In this document: positions 63,354 to 64,000 of the stretch, piece by piece
How positions within the stretch are numbered: position 1 is the stretch's first letter
Layout of the letters: every line of letters starts with the position of its first letter
NCBI RefSeq assembly: GCF_900115115.1
Contig: NZ_FOVI01000003.1
Coordinates: 124,001 to 188,000 of the forward strand
Origin: Paenimyroides ummariense
Lineage (GTDB): Bacteria > Bacteroidota > Bacteroidia > Flavobacteriales > Flavobacteriaceae
Direction of reading: 5' to 3'
Length of the DNA stretch: 64,000 bases
Position numbers and translations under genes: made by a program
The notes under the pieces: model-generated
What the model was told of the DNA's origin: nothing
Database searches by the model: none
Seen by the model: the letters and a program-made list of their open reading frames with translations, nothing else

Positions 63354-64000
63354 TTAGCTGGTTTGTAAAGCAGATTGTTTAGAGGTTAATTTTCGTGTGC
63401 CAATATAAAAACAGGTGCTTAAAATTGCTGTGGCAGTAAGTATGCCAACAACAGAAACAGTGTAGTTGTTATCTAAATTATTTAAAGCAACTGCACTTAA
63501 TCCCCAGGCACCTGCAAGTCCAAAAGCAACCGCTCTGTACATCCAGCTAAGCAAAATATTTATAAAACCGGCAATAATAATTAGTAAGATAGTCCATAAT
63601 TCATCTTCCAAGGTGTGTTTCCATCCTAATTTTACCAGAAATGCTGCGGCATTAGCAATCATAGCAACACAAACCCATCCGCCATACAGTGTAAAAGGTG
63701 TCGTTGTAATTAGTTGTGTTAACGTGGTAGGCTCTTTTTTTGGTGTAATTCTTGTAAGCATGGTGGTTAACACATACAGTAAAACAATCATAAGCAATAA
63801 ACAGATGCCAATAAAATCGTTCAACCAAAAATAGATCCACAAACAATTTATTAAACTGGTAACAGCAAACAATAATCCAACCTTATTTATAATTTGGGCT
63901 TCACCGCTATTCTTTTTTAATAGGTAAAAACAGTAAATAAAATGGGTGGTAAGCAATAAATAAATAACTCCCCAAATCCCAAATGCATAATCGGCAGGTG
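63354..64000 (-). CDS. TspO-like (tryptophan-rich sensory) membrane protein, 5'-truncated
   Basis: The frame stays open to the window end. The visible N-terminal residues read PADYAFGIWGVIYLLLTTHF, so the start is beyond base 64000 and the TTG at 63956 is internal. About seven helices in the larger TspO/MBR-like layout, with PFTLYGGWVCVAMIANAAAFL and a repeated helix pattern. TspO proteins bind tetrapyrroles or stress ligands; the role here is unknown. It is convergent with egtB, with no clear terminator between. Confidence 0.75.
   Translation of the reverse strand, partial: PADYAFGIWGVIYLLLTTHFIYCFYLLKKNSGEAQIINKVGLLFAVTSLINCLWIYFWLNDFIGICLLLMIVLLYVLTTMLTRITPKKEPTTLTQLITTTPFTLYGGWVCVAMIANAAAFLVKLGWKHTLEDELWTILLIIIAGFINILLSWMYRAVAFGLAGAWGLSAVALNNLDNNYTVSVVGILTATAILSTCFYIGTRKLTSKQSALQTS

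Noticed and set aside
63954..63956. TTG start for the last membrane protein
   Set aside because: The frame continues upstream with a TspO-like sequence up to the window end, so the gene is truncated, not started here.
1..64000. CRISPR array, prophage or integrative island
   Set aside because: No regularly spaced repeats, cas genes, integrase, phage structural genes or transposase were seen on either strand.

Overview
The window is a stretch of chromosome from an AT-rich member of the Bacteroidota, most likely the family Flavobacteriaceae (Flavobacterium or Myroides relatives). The evidence is the Bacteroidota -7 promoter motif TAnnTTTG in front of many genes, the weak Shine-Dalgarno sequences, lipoproteins with acidic residues straight after the lipobox cysteine, the tgt-YjgP gene order, a SAM-II riboswitch, and family-level resemblance of nearly every protein. 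Most of the window is core genome. I see no rRNA, intact tRNA, intact insertion sequence, prophage or CRISPR array.

Layout. 1-5067: a truncated unknown gene, a carboxypeptidase-regulatory-like protein, glyA, and divergent fahA. 5358-8158: a small beta-barrel protein and three tandem paralogous lipoproteins. 8222-13992: tgt, a YjgP/YjgQ permease, an EamA transporter, accA and dnaB. 14026-18488: a divergent WYL regulator facing an operon of two polymerase-beta-type nucleotidyltransferases and the RNA ligase rtcB, a predicted regulated RNA-repair system. 18525-23965: two secreted paralogs, lpdA, an MsbA-like ABC exporter, truA. 24261-36841: M64 peptidase, phosphodiesterase, bestrophin, DUF2461, two TlpA thioredoxins, DUF423, transglutaminase, a cytoplasmic THI5-like protein, SUI1, nucleoside phosphorylase, CoA transferase, MATE. 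36924-43988: barrel, META lipoprotein, two bPH2 proteins, alpha/beta hydrolase, menA, UPF0173, menC (partial menaquinone locus). 43985-49826: a lipoprotein histidine kinase with a degenerate partner, a LETM1-like protein, SIMPL. 49850-54168: a RimK fusion, metK with its riboswitch, a thioesterase, an ATP-cone nuclease. 54259-64000: NlpE-like lipoprotein, guaA, rlmF, pentapeptide protein, LysM-PBP1 protein, OsmC, ergothioneine genes egtD-egtB, and a TspO-like membrane protein that runs off the end.

The most system-like locus is the WYL / nucleotidyltransferase / nucleotidyltransferase / RtcB cassette. RtcB reseals RNA ends, the two nucleotidyltransferases could rebuild or tag damaged 3' ends, and the WYL protein could sense damage or a nucleotide signal. 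Two similar 19-base operator-like sites lie in its divergent promoter region. Other points worth a second look are an ATP-cone/restriction-endonuclease fusion, a kinase/pseudokinase pair, a queuine transferase without its zinc cysteines, and a PBP1-like protein with four LysM domains and apparently almost no mRNA leader.
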